From positions 1 through 33,090 of the IMG/VR virus record IMGVR_UViG_3300022841_000039: DNA of 33,090 nucleotides; one strand, given 5' to 3'. The stretch comes from a virus. Below, piece after piece: positions 31,395 to 33,090 of this stretch (position 1 is its first letter; every line of letters begins with the position of its first letter). The position numbers were made by a program, and so were the translations under genes. Below the pieces are notes generated by a model. It saw only the letters and a list, made by a program, of their open reading frames with translations, ran no database searches and was not told the origin of the DNA.

Positions 31395-31586
31395 ATGAAA
31401 ATTACAAAGTTAAAAGGTTTAGAGGGTTACAAAATATCATCGGGTGATTTTTCTATATGGTTTGATAGCGTTGACATAGATAATGAGTTGGAATTAACTA
31501 CTTTATACAGAAATGGCGGACTTGTTTGTAATTTATGGCATAAGACAGCAATAGAATTCAATAATTTATGGGAAGATATAAAATGA
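31395..31586 (+). CDS. Small early protein, unknown
   Basis: The ATG at 31395 follows AAGGGGAAG; earlier in-frame codons up to 31359 would overlap the promoter. The 63-residue product (MKITKLKGLEGYKISSGDF, LTTLYRNGGLVCNLWHKTAI) is unrecognised. It overlaps the exonuclease start (ATGA). Confidence 0.62.
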   Translation: MKITKLKGLEGYKISSGDFSIWFDSVDIDNELELTTLYRNGGLVCNLWHKTAIEFNNLWEDIK

Positions 31587-32416
31587 ACATACAACAACTA
31601 ACACAAGAAGAATACCGCGCAGTTGATGCTCTAAGTAATTCAGAGTTACAGCTAATTGCACGCAGCCCAAGCGAAATAGAGTGGTCCAGAAACGCACCAG
31701 TTGATAATACTAAAACAGCCGCCTTTGACTTTGGTACAGCTTTACATGCTGCACTGCTTGAGCCTGAGACGTTTAACGATAGCGTGTTAGTTTATACTGA
31801 TACAAAATCTCGTGAGACTGTTAAGTTTAAAGCGTTTTACGATGCACACATGAGCGAAGGTAAGCTAATTTTACTTGAAGATGAATACAGTAAGATCCGT
31901 TTCCAGGTTGATAGTGCATATGCTCACCCGACGTTTGCTAAAATAATGCGTGATGCGGCATACTTAGAAAAGTCAATATTCACAAAGTTAGACGGAGTAA
32001 ATGTAAAGATTCGACCCGACTTAATTGCTGAAGGTGGACTATTATGCGATGTCAAAACAACAGCAAGCATTGACGATTGGCGCAACTCAGCTAAGTGGAA
32101 GAACCCGCTATTTACACACGGATACGGACATACAGCGGCGTTTTATATGGATGTTTTAAGTGAGGCATCTGATATGCAGGTTGACTCATACACATTCCTA
32201 GTTGTACAAAAAACAATATCACTAGGTAAGTACCCGGTCGCAGTAATTACAATTACCCGCGAAGAATGCGAGCGTTACGGTTTCTTTGATGAAGTTTATG
32301 CAAACCTAGCGCGTTATAAGCAATGTAAAGCGGATGATAATTGGATTGGTTATGAGTCGTTTCCGGCGTTTCCAGTGTTTGAGAGTGAGCAAGTCGTTAT
32401 TAGTGAGGTGAATTAG
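31583..32416 (+). CDS. RecE-like PD-(D/E)XK exonuclease
   Basis: I chose the ATG at 31583 with GGGAAG 7 nt upstream; an earlier in-frame ATG (31568) lies inside the upstream gene. The 277-residue protein has ALSNSELQLIARSPSEIEW at the start, FGTALHAALLEPETF, and the nuclease core with IRPDLIAEGGLLCDVKTTAS (about 145-158, D...DVK), as in RecE/PDDEXK-type exonucleases. It likely makes 3' tails for annealing-based recombination. The following conserved gene and SSB fit this. Confidence 0.86.
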   Translation: MNIQQLTQEEYRAVDALSNSELQLIARSPSEIEWSRNAPVDNTKTAAFDFGTALHAALLEPETFNDSVLVYTDTKSRETVKFKAFYDAHMSEGKLILLEDEYSKIRFQVDSAYAHPTFAKIMRDAAYLEKSIFTKLDGVNVKIRPDLIAEGGLLCDVKTTASIDDWRNSAKWKNPLFTHGYGHTAAFYMDVLSEASDMQVDSYTFLVVQKTISLGKYPVAVITITREECERYGFFDEVYANLARYKQCKADDNWIGYESFPAFPVFESEQVVISEVN

Positions 32417-32417
32417 T

Positions 32418-33041
32418 ATGAACTTCGACATAACAAACTCAATACAAGCTAAATCAGACCAGTTAAACGCTGATGATTTAGTCACAGCGCCACGAACTAT
32501 TAAAATTAGTGACATTACACAGGGTAATGCAGAAAACCCCGTGATAGTCCATTACGAAGGCGATAACGGTAGGCCGTTTAAACCGTGTAAAACAGTGCTG
32601 AGAATAATTGGCGCGGGTTGGGGAAATATGACGGGCGAGTGGGTTGGTAAATCGTTAGTATTATATTGCGACCCAACTGTTGTTTATGGTGGTAAAGAAG
32701 TTGGCGGTATCCGCATCCAAGCAATGTCTAACATATCTAAGCGACTAAAGATTAGTTTGTCAAAGACGCGCGGCAAGAAAGTTGAGCATCTTATTGATAT
32801 ACTTGCGCCGGTTAAATTGCAGGCATACCCCGGCGAAAACTTTACGACGAATTTCCCTAAGTGGGAAATTGCAATTAACAATAAAAAGATGTCAGCAGAA
32901 CAGATAATTAACGGCTGTAATGCTAAAGCTAATTTGTCCGACGAACAAAAACAACAAATCCGTGACATCGAAAAAGGTGATGCAGATTTAATGATTGACG
33001 AAAGTGTAAATGATTTTTTTAATGATAAGGAAGAGAAGTAA
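32418..33041 (+). CDS. Conserved phage protein next to recombination exonuclease
   Basis: This 207-residue protein has the pattern seen in many phages: PVIVHYEGDNGRPFKPCKT, RIIGAGWGNMTGEWVGKSL, LYCDPTVVYGGKEVGGIRIQ. Its acidic C-terminus ends in FFNDKEEK. In other phages similar proteins sit between exonuclease and SSB-type genes. The role is not established; an accessory or annealing function in recombination is an inference from context. Confidence 0.72.
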   Translation: MNFDITNSIQAKSDQLNADDLVTAPRTIKISDITQGNAENPVIVHYEGDNGRPFKPCKTVLRIIGAGWGNMTGEWVGKSLVLYCDPTVVYGGKEVGGIRIQAMSNISKRLKISLSKTRGKKVEHLIDILAPVKLQAYPGENFTTNFPKWEIAINNKKMSAEQIINGCNAKANLSDEQKQQIRDIEKGDADLMIDESVNDFFNDKEEK

Positions 33042-33090
33042 TGAACGTACTAACAATAACCGGCAACCTTGGCAAAGACTCCGAAGTAAA
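33041..33090 (+). CDS. ssb: Single-stranded DNA-binding protein, partial (5' end)
   Basis: The frame starts in TAATG with AAGGAAGAG upstream and encodes MNVLTITGNLGKDSEVK before the window ends. This N-terminus matches the OB-fold start of bacterial and phage SSB (x-V-x-x-x-GNLGxD). The position after RecE-like and conserved phage genes agrees. Only 16 residues are visible. Confidence 0.75.
   Translation, partial: MNVLTITGNLGKDSEV

Overview
The window is part of an AT-rich genome of a tailed, long non-contractile-tail (siphovirus-like) phage or prophage. The host is most likely a gammaproteobacterium, possibly marine. That host guess rests on base composition, the family types and AGGGGA-type ribosome sites; no host gene is visible. 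No integrase, CI-type repressor, tRNA or CRISPR was found. The genome appears to continue past both edges.

Minus strand, read from high to low coordinates. A small-gene operon (25405 to 22253) encodes hypothetical proteins, a mini helix-turn-helix protein, an HTH-metallophosphoesterase and a zinc-ribbon miniprotein. Next comes a hairpin-rich stretch with no convincing gene (about 21899-22250). The late operon follows: four structural-looking genes including a LamG/24-residue-repeat fibre, small and large terminase, HK97-type portal, Mu gpF-like head protein, prohead protease, major capsid protein, gp6/SPP1-gp16/HK97-gp10/DUF3168 connectors, tail tube, tail chaperones G and G-T (joined by a -1 frameshift), tape measure, then tail-tip and fibre proteins, a membrane protein, a DUF5675 protein and the start of one more gene at the left edge.

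Plus strand. A divergent control region (25406-26157) carries iteron-like repeats and a sigma70-type promoter. It drives an early cassette: small protein, YdaS/Cro-like HTH, DUF3987 protein, CHC2 primase-like protein, SF2 helicase, RuvC-like resolvase, small protein, RecE-like exonuclease, a conserved phage protein and the start of SSB. Together these look like a replication-recombination module.

Two plus-strand insertions sit inside the minus-strand head module: a five- or six-gene cassette (11446-13227) with its own promoter and a bidirectional terminator, and a single gene (15259-15498). A shared promoter architecture is the most striking regulatory feature. An ACTGGT..GACCAC box lies 18-19 bp before a -10-like hexamer (weak in one case) ahead of both insertions and of several early genes. 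It resembles GntR-family (FadR/PdhR) operators. Two related 15-bp palindromes bracket the 22.5-25.4 kb minus-strand operon. The head-module cassette and this regulon are the best candidates for undescribed biology here.
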